From contig JFHB01000256.1 of NCBI GenBank assembly GCA_000729835.1, positions 1 to 40,318 of the forward strand: a DNA stretch of 40,318 nt, written 5' to 3'. Source of the DNA: Atkinsonella hypoxylon. Its lineage: Eukaryota > Ascomycota > Sordariomycetes > Hypocreales > Clavicipitaceae. Below the pieces are notes generated by a model that was given only the letters and a program-made list of their open reading frames with translations, searched no databases and was not told the DNA's origin. Below, piece after piece: positions 1 through 11,858 of the stretch (position 1 is the stretch's first letter; every line of letters starts with the position of its first letter). Made by a program: the position numbers and the translations under genes.

Positions 1-165
1 AGTCTCTTCGTTGTTAGCTAGAAGCTAGTTGTAATACTACGCACCCCCCAAGGATCTATCGCCTTGTTAGCCTAGGTTAGACCCCCCTGTCGCCCTAGGA
101 CTTAACCCGCCTAGAAGCTGTTCTGCGCTAGTTCGAACCTGTAACCTTAAGGTGACTTATACAAA
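1..165. mobile_element. Internal end of a truncated LTR element (element X)
   Basis: This stretch lies directly inside the 180-bp LTR that follows and continues beyond the window start. It is richer in G+C than the Copia DNA to its right and shows only light RIP. No reading frame is recognisable. It contains the palindrome CCTTAAGG and a GTTCGAAC motif resembling a tRNA B box, but no tRNA fold is supported. It is called part of the same element because the LTR it abuts cuts cleanly into Copia-L. Confidence 0.4.
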
Positions 166-345
166 TGTTATAGAGTGGCCTAATTAGGCTATAGCGGATG
201 CCTGCGCACTCTATGTAGGGGTTAGCCCAATCCTAGTGTGCCCACTACTAATTGCGACAAAAGGATACGTATTGTACAAGTCGTGTGACTCTTGTACAAT
301 TAGCATCTATATTACAAGACTAGGTCAAAGACCTAGTCCGTTACA
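166..345. repeat. LTR of element X (180 bp)
   Basis: It begins TGTTATAGAG and ends CCGTTACA. A second copy at 16578-16752 begins TGTCATAGAG and has the same end. That copy carries its own target duplication, which fixes the LTR boundaries. Here the LTR interrupts the Copia-L polyprotein: the homologous Copia-R sequence runs uninterrupted through the equivalent point near 38995. The likely target duplication is gctag (346-350), whose partner would lie outside the window. Confidence 0.7.
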
Positions 346-3300
346 GCTAGTCTTTATAACAGCTCGTTGAGAGGAGATATATATTAGATATACATTAGAA
401 CCTAGCGTAGCTAAAAGTCTACTAGGAATAGTTCTTTTAGCTAGCTTCTGCAACCTAGATTGTTATTCTAAAGGAATTAGAACTTCACAATAGAAGCCTA
501 TAGCCCTTATTTTAGTAAAATCAGGCTTATAGGTCTTAGAAGGCTCTAAATTAGCTAGATATAGCTGTTTAGGACTTAGTAGTTTAGTACTATTCGCAGT
601 AGTATTAAGTAAATCCACTATAGTAGGAAGGATGTAAGACTATAGATACAGAGGTAATTGTAACTACTGTAGAGTAGCACGCAAACGGTTTAGAAGTACC
701 CTTATAGCTCTCTCTATTAGCCTATTTTGTTTGTAAATATAGGGGCAAGAGGTGCTAAAGCAAATACCCTTAGAAGATAGCTAAGCTTACAACCTAGTAT
801 CGATTTCTGTACTACTATTAAAATAAAGGTGTTTAGGGTAGCAGTTATATTAGTTCTTTAATTTCTTAAAGAAGCCTTTAATACAGCTATAGAGAGTAGA
901 ACCCTCTTTATTAGCTAGATTAAAAGACCACTTATACCGTAATTTTCTATTAATTAGAAAAAGAACTAGAGGCCTCTTATTGTGCAGTATAGGCTCTATT
1001 TTAACGGTATCTCCCTCTATAATATCTAAACATCTAGGGGGGTTAGGAATAGCATGCTTGCTAGGTCTTTTAACAGCTTTAGCTTAGTTGTAAGCTAGGC
1101 AGTTAAAATCCTTTTCCTTAATTTTTGTAAAATCAGGAATACCTTTAGTAATAGAAGCAGTCTTCTTTAGTAAAGGGAGTCCTATATGCCCTAATCTAAT
1201 ATGCTAAGTAGCAGCTAATTCTAGGAGCTTCTTATAGGAAGAAGAAGCAGTAGAATTACTACTAGAATTATTATTAGAGCTAGCTTCCTGTTGCTCTCTA
1301 TCTTACTAGATCTCTTAAGAACCACAGGCCTCGTTTAAGGGATCTAGACAGCTACTTCCTCTAATATCTAGCAACTTAGGATTTAGACCTTCTAAATCCC
1401 CGTTATTAGAAGGAATCTAACTAGGAGCCCGTTTAGGAACTAGGGCTAATAGCTCTATAGCATCGTTATTAGTATTATCTTCTTCTTCTTTAAAATCAGA
1501 TAATTCCTTAATTTAGCTATATTCCTTAGGATTAAAACTAGGCTGTTAAGGGATTTAAACCTCTATAGGATAACTAGTATTATAACTGCTATTATATCTA
1601 TTACTAGTAAATCCTATATAAGAGAGATTTGCGTGGTTTTTACACACTCTAGGGGTCTCTTGCCCCTTAAGCTGTAAGAAGAAACTATACTTTTTGGGAT
1701 TTAGAAGCCTACAGCAGCTTCTATTAGCTAGAAATAGCTGATTTCTAAGGAGAGTGCCCCCTATTAAATAGTGCTTTAGACCACTAATTAGGTTAGTATC
1801 TAAACCTAGGCAATATAGAGCATCCTTTAGAGCTAAAGGCCTGTATTTAGCTGGATTTATACTAACTAGTACCTAGAATACAGCAGTTCCCTATCCTTTA
1901 GGATAAATAGAACCTCCTCTAGTAGCAATAGGCGCGGTTTTACCCTTTTTTATAGGCTTAAAAGTCCTAAAAAATGCCTTATTGTTAACTATATAACAGG
2001 TAGAACCTGTATTGTATAGTAGAGAGTTTTTAATTATTCTGTTAGAGTAATTAAAAGAAGGGGTATTATTACTAGTAGTACTAGTATCACTAGTAGTAGA
2101 TTCTGTATCTAAATCGTAAGAATTATCACTACTAGAACTACTAGAATTATTAGATTCTATAGTATCCTAGTTGCTAGTGGATAGGTTATAACAACCTATA
2201 GCAAAAGCAGCTTCTCTATCCTTATTCCTAGAGTTTTTATTACTTCTTCTTCGGCCCTTCTACTTCTTCTTATTCTTAGAGGCTTTATCTGTATCTTTAT
2301 CTTTAGAGGCATTAGAATCATTAGAATTAGAATCGTTAGAATTCTTCTTCTAATTAGGAGGATTCTTTCCTTAATTAGCCTTATTATTATTAGAACTATT
2401 AGAAGCCTTATAACTAAGAGCTTTAGATATAGAGGAGCTTTTATCTCTTTGTTCTTCTAATAAGTTAGCTATAAGGAACTGTAAATTCAGCATTTTTACA
2501 GATAGACCTTGTGCTCTAGCAGCTCTAATAGAATATTGCTGCCTTTCAGCCTAGCTAGGGAAGGTCTTCTTTAAAGCATTAATATAATAATTTACCTAGT
2601 TAATAGGATTAATAGCTATACTACAGAGCTGTAATCTAGCTAGTAAATTATTAAATTTAGCATTAAAGGCCTCTAAAGATCCCTTATAGTTCGAAAACGA
2701 TAAGTTGTAATAACTAGCATATAGCGTACTACGTTGTATTTTAGCACTCTGCGAATATTGCCTAACTAGAACGTTATAGGCATCTACAGGGGACTTATGC
2801 TAGCTTATAGCAGCTTAAGGTCTAGATTAGCAACTATCTCTTATAATTATAAGGATAATAGCTTGTTCTAAATCTACTAACGTACTAGCTATACTAGAAT
2901 TATTAATAAATTAAGGGAATCCTAGGGCCCTAAATTAAATAGATAAAGCTTACTTCTACTGTTCAAAATTTTTAGGGCCTTTTAGCTTAGCAGCCTCTAG
3001 AATAGAGTGGACCTTCTTATTTAACTCTTTTATAGTGCCTTCATTAAAAGCAGGCAGAAAAGTAGCACTATTAGAGGAACTAGAAGGTTTAGGGGCTTTA
3101 AAAGAGACTTTAGAAGCTCTTTTAGAAGTAATAGGATCTACTACCTTAGAGGGAGACCCTATAGAGAGATTACCTATAGATATAATTATAGTATCTAATT
3201 TACTTAGTAAATTAGCTATATTACCTTCATTTTAGCTTTATTTTGCTTTACTATACCTAATAAATCTATTTAGGGTCTCTTATTGCTTATCTATTTAAGC

Positions 3301-3560
3301 TTTTAGATTAGCTTAAACATTATAGACTTATATTACTCTTTTAGAAGCTAATCTAGCTTCTTTTAGAGCCTTCTTAGCTATATAATCTTCTTTATTAGAA
3401 GAGGAATCTACTAGCTAAGGGGGGGACCTTGCTGGACTAGGAAAGCTAGTAGCAGCTGTAGCTAGTGTACTAGAACCACTACCCCGTTTAGGGCTTGTGC
3501 TCTTTCCCTTACCTATTCCTTTTAGTGCTATTTTAAAGGATTTTAATAGCTAATTTAACG
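346..3560 (-). pseudogene. Copia-L gag-protease-integrase polyprotein, RIP-inactivated
   Basis: Reading the minus strand gives an almost continuous Copia polyprotein broken mainly by TAG/TAA codons where Trp or Gln is expected. The Gag part (about 3500-2200) has a Ser/Asn/Lys-rich C-terminal stretch. The protease motif is seen as YNTGST (Asn codon at 2011-2013), where the family has an Asp as catalytic residue. The GAG-pre-integrase motif RLGHIGL is at 1177-1197, followed by an integrase zinc region with CLAYN, where CxxC is expected. The core then runs to the truncation at 346. There are few frameshifts, so the copy is fairly young but dead. No start codon can be fixed with confidence. Confidence 0.85.
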
Positions 3561-4486
3561 CTCTTTATAGTTAATTATAGCCTAAATTACAGTAGAAAAG
3601 GTAGTAAATAACAGTAATAACCTCTACTAGATATCAATAGATTGCTCTATTATAGGCCTAGAAGTGCCCTATATCTTTAGAAATTATACTGAGATTTTTC
3701 TCTAATTTCTTTTGTAATAGGTATAACGGGCTCTAAAGGCTGCGTTATATTGCGATCTGTATGTATATACAATTTATATAGTAGACTAGATTAACAAGCG
3801 GTTGCGAGGGGCATAAAACATAGGTTCTAGCTATTTTTAGCCAAAAAATTCAGGAGATTCTTCTCCAATTAGGTTCTAACAAATTAGTGGAGACCTAGGC
3901 ATAGCTAATTTAGGGATATTTAGCTAATTCCCACTTTAAAATCCTAACTAGTAGGATTACTATATAAATTAATTCTGCAACTGAAAACACAGAAATATCT
4001 AACAGCAACAAGAGCTGTTAGGCGTGCACTACAAATTGTAGTATAGCTACTAACAGAGGTGCACAGGGTGCACAATATAACAATAACAACAAGCAATACA
4101 GTGCAGCGCTAAGCTTATTTCTAGATAGAAATAATTAATTAGGCAGTGCCTAATAAAACAATTCGCAGTGCAAATGTAATGTGTGTAGATGTGTATATTT
4201 TGATGTTGCACAACAATAGAACCTAGCTATTAAGAATAGCTTTAAAAGTGTATATATATAGGGTGTATAGAGTACAGGAGGCACAGGGTAGGCAGAATAA
4301 AAACACCAGTATAGTGGCTAGCGATGTATGTGCAGCAGGTATTAATAGCTTCCAGCAAGCTACTTAATAGCAGCAATAGCTGCTAGCGTAGGTCTTAATA
4401 TAGCTTCTAGTGGGTAATACAGTACACAATAGTAGATTTTCAGCGGGCTAACAGCTTGCAGATAGGTCTTCCGGGCTTACAACCTT
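3561..4486 (-). other. Copia-L 5' leader between LTR and gag
   Basis: No reading frame is visible. On the minus strand the LTR end is followed within a few bases by GGTTGTAAGCCCGG, the expected position of a primer-binding site, though I cannot assign the tRNA. The rest is AT-rich and RIP-mutated and leads into gag near 3560. Confidence 0.5.
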
Positions 4487-5189
4487 TTGAAAATAATAGG
4501 GATTACAGGACTAGATAGAAGAGAGTAGTAGTCTCTTATATTTAGCACCTGTAATTGCTCCTAGCAATTATTATGTAGTGGAAGCAGCAGCAGCCTAAAT
4601 TAAGCTGTAGTGTATAGTACTAAATCACGTAGAGGCAATAGATAACTGTAATAGTAGTATCTTTATATTAAGAGCGCTGTAACGAACTTAGTAAGAGTAG
4701 AATCTTAAATCTTTCTAGTCCCTTATAGACCTACTAACTATATTAGTAGGCTGTAGTCGCTAGAAGGAGCTTATAGGCCACTTTATAATTTCCGCAAAAA
4801 GATTTACTATATAAAAACAAAAAAATCGACTTACAGCTATACAAACAAGACGCCTATATGCACAATTTAACAAATTCTACTAATAACAAGTAACCCTTAT
4901 AAGTAACTCTATCCAACAATTATACCATTAAATAGCCCTAATTCTTAGCTTTTAAATAGTATACTTCTTAAATTTCTACTATTGCTAGTTGTAGAGAAAA
5001 TCGCTGTTAAAGTTGACTATAGGTTAGGCAACTTTGCCTTAGTTGAATCTAGATGTTTTGCATCTAGTAACAGTGATATCTCTACCAAAAATCAACGTAA
5101 CAAGACCTAGTTAGGGTCACGTGATAGAGCAACTAATAGGCAACTAGCAAGCATAAAAATAGGCTATACAGGGTAGCTTATTTTTAACA
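4487..5189 (-). repeat. LTR of the Copia-L/R family (5' LTR of Copia-L, ~703 bp)
   Basis: On the plus strand it runs from TTGAAAATAATAGGG to TTATTTTTAACA. On the minus strand this gives the canonical TG...CA ends. Full-length relatives lie at 23064-23756 (solo) and 35986-36681 (3' LTR of Copia-R), and a fragment lies near 15862-15970. Its identity as an LTR rests on two junctions. At Copia-R it follows a purine tract. Here it precedes the leader and gag. Confidence 0.75.
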
Positions 5190-5540
5190 ATATAGTATAT
5201 ACCTCTTAATCTACTATATTATACTACTTCTTCTTCTATAATATTATAGTATAAAAGATTTCTAGCTTATATATACAGTATATATACTAGGTTTATATAT
5301 TATACTAGTTTTTTCTTTTATAGAATACTATTATAAAATAGAATTACAGTATATAAATCTAGTTATATATACTATATATATATAGTATATACTACTAAAT
5401 CTTAGTGTATTACTCTACTTCTTTTTCTTATATAATGTTTTAGTATAAAAGATTTCTAGCTTATATATACAGTATATATACTAAGTTTATATATTATATT
5501 AGTTTTTCCTCTTATAGAATGCTATTATAAGATAGAATTA
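5190..5540. repeat. AT-rich tandem repeat, ~194-bp units (left part)
   Basis: The marker string gatttctagcttatatatac recurs at 5258 and 5451, a spacing of 193. Each unit also carries attactctacttctt-type and cttatagaat-type blocks separated by TATA-rich palindromes. The array continues after Copia-M at 11859; removing the transposon and one target copy puts the third unit 196 bp after the second. No coding potential is seen. Confidence 0.75.
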
Positions 5541-5545
5541 TAGTG
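5541..5545. repeat. Target-site duplication of Copia-M (left copy)
   Basis: The sequence tagtg is directly followed by TGTCGATAG, the LTR start. The same five bases follow the right LTR at 11854-11858. Confidence 0.85.
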
Positions 5546-5860
5546 TGTCGATAGACCAAGGGTCTAATTTATACTCCTTCGAGTCGGTCCTACGACCAGT
5601 TCACTAGTGCACTAGTATTTACATCAAAGAGGTTCAAATTCGGTTATCTAGAAGTTGTATCTAACTAGAAAAAGAGGCTACATTATATACCCCGTTAGAT
5701 ACCTTATATACCTTAGGTATAGTGTTGTATTAAGGGGGAATTAAGGGGTATCAGCGACCCTAATGTAAGTAGAGACTAATGTGCAGATGCAACTAATTAG
5801 CGGTTGTATCTACCTACACAGGCGCTAGAATTGCACAATAGAGTTATAACGGTTTTAACA
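5546..5860 (-). repeat. Copia-M 3' LTR (left, 315 bp)
   Basis: It starts TGTCGATAGACCAAGG and ends GGTTTTAACA. The outer (left) part keeps C and G where the other LTR has T and A, whereas the inner (right) part is mutated. On the minus strand the adjacent internal sequence is purine-rich (AAAAAGAGAGA), fitting a polypurine tract beside the 3' LTR. Confidence 0.9.
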
Positions 5861-5929
5861 CTAGCAGTCTCTCTTTTTATTATGCTAGTAGAGTAACTCT
5901 AATAGTTACAGTAATAATAAAATAGATTA

Positions 5930-8900
5930 AAGGAATAAACAACAATAAATCTAACATCCTTCTACATTAATTTGCAGGTCTCTTTACTTAGCCTTCTACC
6001 TATATATTAGCCTTATTGTTATTAATAAAGGATTTAAAAGTCTTATTTAGCGTTACTTTTGTTATTAAATCGGCAATATTATCTTTACTGTTAATTTAGC
6101 GGATTTTGTCGATTTTGCGCCTTTTGTATAATTAATGTAGCGCTATAATGTTAATTATTAATCTCTTTTCCTTTATTATACTAAGCTTTATAAGGTATTT
6201 ATATAACAAGAATAAATCTATACAGACTACTAGTAGAATTAGCAGTATCTATAGCTACTTTATTACTATATTTAACGTAGTGCTAATAGCATATAATACA
6301 TCTACGCCTTACACTATACTGTATAGTTCTAATGCAAACGCGCTCCTTATAACTCTTTTACTTTTAATAGAGCTATATATAATAATGTTACCTTTTATTA
6401 TAAATTTAGCGTTCTCTTTATAAGCTTCTTTATTGCCTAGGATAATTATATATTCTATCTAGAAGCTTAAATCTTTATTGTTTATAAAGGATTTATTAAT
6501 AAATATATACAATTTAGCAGAGAGGAGGTCTATTAGGATGTATTATAATCTACAGTTCTAGTTGTTAATCTGCTATTAGAGCCTCTTATTTAGCTGCTTA
6601 ATATCGTTAATTGTAATATCTTGCTGTTATACAGTAACAGAAAGGTTAAATGCAGCTTCTAGTTAATAGATTGTAGTAATGTACACGCTGCAGGCTTGTT
6701 ACTTAATGTACTATTGTTTTATTAAATCTATATTAACACTAGTGATGTTAACGGGCTAAATCCTTTTGCTTTAACCTTTCTAGTAAAGGGTTAAAGTACT
6801 ATTAGATTTAGTTAATATGCATCTATTAAAAATCAGTAGCGTTTCTGCTGTTAGGCTCTACTTTAGCTTTACAGTAAAATTAGCCTTCTGTAGTTCGGAT
6901 TCCTTACAGTTAGAGAAGGTTCTATTGCTTAGTTCTAGTGTATTATTAGTCTATATTCTAATAATTCTAAAGCAATTCTTATTGTTTAATATTATTAAGT
7001 AAAGGTTATATATTAATATAACTATACTTAAATTGTTATAGTAGTAGCAAAAGTATATAAACCACTAATGTATATCTACTTTAGCGATTCTGTATAGAGG
7101 CTTAATTACTTCTATTACTGTATTGTAGGGATATAGGTGTTTAATTTAGTTAGGAAGTTATACAATAATTAATCTATTTAAATTAGTGTTAAATTGCATA
7201 TAAGCCTATATAATATTGTAGATCTATAAGACAATATTGCGTTTTTAGAGAGATAAAGCTAGTGCTACAATTAAGCGTTAACTAGCTTATTAAATCGTTA
7301 GGGATTGCGTTAAAATTAATAATTTATCGCTATTATTATATCCTTAGATAACTAATCTTAACTTCTTATATAGTAATATAGTTCCTTTTCCTTTAACTTC
7401 TTAAACTATATAAGATTTAAAGATATAGCTGTTGTATATAGTAGGGTTAAATTTAATAAATTAGAAGATATCTTTAGCTAATAGTGCGTTAATTTTAGCT
7501 TAGTTAAATGCTTTAAATAGAGCACCTTTTGCTGTAATCTTATTGTCTTTCCTTAGTTATACAGCTAGGTTGTAGTCTATTGTTTCTTTTGTAGAAAGGA
7601 AAATTTTATTGCTAGATTTATATAGTAATATATAAGTAGAATTAATATTACTACTAGGATTAGAATTATAAGGACTACTAGCAGTTAGGCTAGAAACAGT
7701 AATATATCTATTTAGTTTGTTGTTAAAAGTAGAGGAATTTTATATAGAATTAATTAGAATAGAAAGAGAGTTCTTTCTTAGTCTTTTAGAACCTCTTTTC
7801 TATATTAGGTTTAGATTAATTAGTTATTTTACCTTTAGGGGTCTTTCTCTCTTCTTTAGTAAAATAGAATTGCTTTTAGGTAGAGATTCTATATTACTTT
7901 TGTTAAGTATAACCTTAGAAACAGCGGGATAATTGTTAGATTTATTGTTATTATAGTAGTAGGGTTTTATAATAGTTATATAAAAATAAATAGAGCTATA
8001 AGGCATTTATATAGTGCATTCTTCGCTATCTATAGTAAGCAGCTTATAAGGGCCTTACTAGCCTTCTTTTTTACGCTATATACACACTTCTAACTGCAGA
8101 GGTAGTAAATATATAGGTGTTATATTTAAGCTGTTGTAGGAGGTAAGAGCATTGTAAATTTGTCTTTATGCTAAGCACTTTTAGGCTTTATTAGTAGCTT
8201 TACGTAGAATTAAAGCTTGTTATATTACAGAAAGGCTTAGAGGTAAATTATCTGTTATATAGAGGTAGGAACTAAAGACTAGTAATATAGGCATAAAACT
8301 GTTAAGTTTAGCAGAATTATTAACAGCTTTAACAGCTATTTAAAGCTTTTAATCCTTTATAATACTAGTATTAGTGCCTAATTTATCGCTAATAATATTA
8401 TAAGCTCTTTGTAATAAACTATAGTACTATTCGATTTTACTAATGCTGTTATAGGCTTTAATAGGAACTTTATTAACATTAACGAACAACATTTATATAT
8501 AATAGTAGAATTTAGCAGATATAAAGTTCTTTTTAGCATTGTAAACTATCTAGTTAAAAGGACCTAAATAGGTATTAATCTAGCATTCTTTTAATGCATT
8601 CTAGATATCTTATGCTTTCTGCTTTTAGGGTTCTAGAAAGTAGGCTGCCTAGAATAAGGTTGTAGAATTAACAATATAAAGAATAGAGCTGCTGTTTAGA
8701 TGTATAATATTAACGATAATTTTGTAGTTAAAGTTATAGTTATCTTTTAATGTAAATTAGAATTAACTAGGTAATTTACTGTTAAGTTAGCAGTAGTAGC
8801 AGACTTATGTAATTCTATTAATAGCGTTGTTATTACTAATATCTTTACTTATATATTATAGAATCTTTATTAATTGTTGTATAGAGAGATGTTTAAATTA

Positions 8901-11400
8901 ATAATAAAGTTAACGGATTTACTTTTCTAATAAGAAGAATGCAGCTGCTTCTGTAGCTTCTAGAGTCTACTATAGATGTCCCTATTTCTAGATAACGGAA
9001 ACCTTTTAATTGCCTTAAATTAGTATATTTTTAAGGTTGTTAAGCTTTATATATATCTTATCTATATTATTAATGCTGTATAGAAACAAGGTGCTTATAT
9101 TAATTATATAGAATATAATTAGGCTAAAGACTATTAAAACTGTAATAAAGCCTATTAAAGTTGCTAATTCTACGCTAAATATAATTGTATAGTGTTAATT
9201 AGATAGATTTATCTTTAACGAAGGCATTTTCTTTACTAGTGTCTATACTTAGTTAATTCTAGCTGTTAATACACCTACTGCTCTAGTGTTAAGTAAGATG
9301 CCTCTAAATATCTTACTAAAATAACGTTCTTTTAATATATAGAATAATAAATATAATAAGGGATCTATAGGATTTAATTAATCTTCTATAAATAGGTCTT
9401 TCTTATGTAGAGTATATTAGTAGGCTTCTTCCTTAAGGTTCTAGAAGATAGCTCTATTGTCTATAGTTATAGCATTAGTAAAGAATTATATAATTATTAG
9501 CTAAGAAGCTTTTCCTTTATTAGCTATATTAGATTCTTTAATAAATACCTTACTTACATCTTAAGTATTATTAGAACTATTATTCTATATAGGTTTACTT
9601 AATCCTTTATATACCTATAGATAAGCTCTAAATTTGCTGTTTAAAGGAGAGGTTCTATACTTCTTATTATTCTATTATCTTTACTGTGCTTTTTAACGCT
9701 CTTTTTTGCTGTACTTTATTAACTAATATCCTTCTTTTCTGTAGATAAAGCAGTATTGTTTTTAGGTCTTACTTCTGCTATAGCTAGGGTCTCTTAAACG
9801 TTAATATTAATAGTTTATATAGAGAGCTTTATTATTAATATTAAGTTAGTTAAATCTAACGTAGAATTAGCTAATTTCCTTCTGTACTTCTACAATACTA
9901 ATTAACTTTTGTAGGTTGCTAATAAGCTTTTAGAATATTGCATTAGTTATAAATTTAGCTTAGCTATATTTAGGGATGCCTCTAACTGCTTAAAGAGTCT
10001 ACTTAATAAGTTTAAAATTATCTATAAAAGGGTTAAAAAGGCTGTTATAGATATCTTAAAGGTTCTAGATTATTATATTAAGGCAGTTAAGTATAGATTT
10101 ATTAGGGTTTTTAGTAATTATATTGTATAACGTAATACTATTCTATCTTTAACAATAAAACTGCTTATTAGTTAAAGTCTTAAAGTATTATCTAATAATT
10201 TTAACTATTTAGTTAAAGGTATAATTTATCCTTATATTTATTGCAATTATTATAAGGTAGAATTTATACACTTTACCTATTAGTATTACTAGAAATACCT
10301 TTATTATTGCTAGTTCTAAGAAATTAAGTTGTTAGTATAGGTCTTTAAGGATAACTACTTTTAGCATAATAAAATTAAATATATTACTGCTATATTTATT
10401 GCTTTCCTTATAGATCTTTATAAGATTAAGGACTTTCCTTATATTAGTCTAAGAAGGATCTATTATAGAAGGAAGTAATAGTTATACTGCTAAAAGCAGA
10501 AGAAATCTTATATTCTATAGTAAAGAGGGAGGAGGTAGTATTTCTACTAATATACCTATTAGATTACTAGGTATACTTAACGAAAGTAATAGAGAGAGTG
10601 CTAGAGGTATAGAAGAAGAGTTCTATAAAGAAGATTAAGGCTTCTTTACTGTAAATATAGGTTCTATATCTAGGTGTAGATTTAAGTAGAATTTGCCTAA
10701 TACTACTTATTTATTAATCTCTTCTTCTAGTTATATAGATTGTTTCTCTTTTTATAGTACTCTTTTAAGGGAATTAGCAATTTAGCTGCTACTTCTACCT
10801 ATATAGACTCTATATTTATATAGTAAATTATATAACGCTTTAATAATTAAAGTAAAAGCTCTTTAAAATAGGTCTTTATTTTAGTTATAGAAGTTAAATT
10901 TAAAGTTCTTTTATTATTCTTAATCTCTAAATCTTTAATCTTTATAAAGATTAATTATAAAAGTAATTCTATTGTTTAAATTAGTAGTAATAGTAGTTTC
11001 TAGGTTAATTTTATATATTAAGTTTTAATCTATTAATAGAAGTTTTTAATACTTTTAAAGTTATTCTAAAAGCTTATTAAGTTATAGTTATTGCTTAAAT
11101 TCTTATAAATCTACCTAGGGTTATTGTAAACTTATTATATTAAATAAGATTAAGTAGTATAGAAAGAGAAAGTAGGTATAATAGAATTAGTATAAAGATA
11201 GAGGGATTTAGCTAGCTTCTAGCTAAGTTCTAAGATAGTTAAAGGAGTTAAATCCTATAGCATTAGCTGCTAAGGGTTCTAGCTAGTAATTTAATTCCTT
11301 AGGAGTTTAATATTAATAATTAGTTAAACTAAAACGTTATTATAAGTAAATACAACTTAGTAACTAAGTAATTATAAAGATATCCCTTCCTTTAGTACGC
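5930..11400 (-). pseudogene. Copia-M gag-pol polyprotein, RIP-inactivated
   Basis: The minus-strand translation shows a degraded Gag zinc knuckle, CFIYRKEGY (about 9726-9752), in which one Cys has become Tyr. An integrase core lies near 8440-8600 with GPFNQIVYNAKKNF-like sequence (a stop read here as Q), where the family has Asp. The RNase H end is near 6060-6150, with KRRKIDKIR and NSKDNIADLITK. The order gag, integrase, reverse transcriptase, RNase H is that of Copia. Stops fall mainly at Trp and Gln positions. Exact ends and start cannot be set because of the decay. Confidence 0.8.
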
Positions 11401-11538
11401 TTTACTAGTTGCGTTAGCCGCTAAGGGTTCTAGCTAATAGTATTATATCTCTTTTTGCTAAATCTAGCTAATCTGTAGTTAGTTATACTAATCTCTTTAG
11501 TTGTACTAAAGACTTCTAGTTAAGCAACTACTAATTAG

Positions 11539-11853
11539 TGTTAATAAACTAAGGGTCTAATTTATACTCCTTTAAGTTAGTTCTATAACTAGTTCACTAG
11601 TGCACTAGTATTTACATTAAAGAGGTTTAAATTTAGTTATCTAGGAGTTATATCTAACTAGAAAAAGAGGCTATATTATATACCCTATTGGATGCCTTAC
11701 ATGCCTTAGGCATAGTGTTGTGTTAAGGGGGAATTAAGGGGTATTAGCGACCCCGATGTAAGTGGAGACTAATGTGCAGATGCAACCAATCAGCGGTTGT
11801 ATCCACCCACGCAGGCGCCGGAATCGCACGATAGAGTCATAACGGTTCCAACA
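11539..11853 (-). repeat. Copia-M 5' LTR (right, 315 bp)
   Basis: It starts TGTTAATAAACTAAGG, which is the RIP-converted form of the left LTR start, and ends GGTTCCAACA, the unmutated form of the left LTR end. Its outer half therefore preserves the ancestral sequence that the left LTR lost, and the reverse holds for the inner half. Confidence 0.9.
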
Positions 11854-11858
11854 TAGTG
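11854..11858. repeat. Target-site duplication of Copia-M (right copy)
   Basis: The sequence tagtg lies immediately after the LTR end CCAACA and is identical to 5541-5545. Confidence 0.85.

Larger units (their letters stand above)
346..5189 (-). mobile_element. Copia-L: truncated Ty1/Copia retrotransposon
   Basis: This is a minus-strand Copia element whose 3' part (reverse transcriptase onward) is cut off by element X. From high to low coordinates it has a 5' LTR (4487-5189), a ~900-bp leader, gag, protease, and integrase running into the post-integrase segment at 346. Positions 346-1675 match 38995-40318 of Copia-R closely, with differences mainly C/T or G/A as RIP predicts. It abuts the AT-rich tandem array at 5190 without a visible target duplication. 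Confidence 0.85.
5546..11853 (-). mobile_element. Copia-M: complete Ty1/Copia retrotransposon, RIP-inactivated
   Basis: This is a 6.3-kb element with two 315-bp LTRs, TG...CA ends and a 5-bp target duplication (TAGTG), inserted in the AT-rich tandem array. The coding strand is minus: gag lies near the right LTR and RNase H near the left. It belongs to a different family from Copia-L/R, as both LTR and protein sequence differ. All reading frames are riddled with TAG/TAA codons, so it cannot move on its own. Confidence 0.9.

Noticed and set aside
90..215. Possible tRNA gene or SINE on the minus strand (A-box-like and GTTCGAAC motifs)
   Set aside because: The T-arm and acceptor arms do not pair, and the A-box part belongs to an LTR that occurs elsewhere without the second motif.
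3035..3235. Plus-strand open frame of 66 codons
   Set aside because: It is antisense to the Copia-L gag, whose minus-strand translation is recognisable.
6148..6423. Hydrophobic plus-strand open frame of 91 codons resembling a membrane protein
   Set aside because: It is antisense to the Copia-M RNase H region; hydrophobicity comes from AT-rich converted DNA.
6817..8006. Several 60-71 codon open frames on both strands
   Set aside because: They fall inside the Copia-M pol relic in the wrong frame or strand and show no domain.
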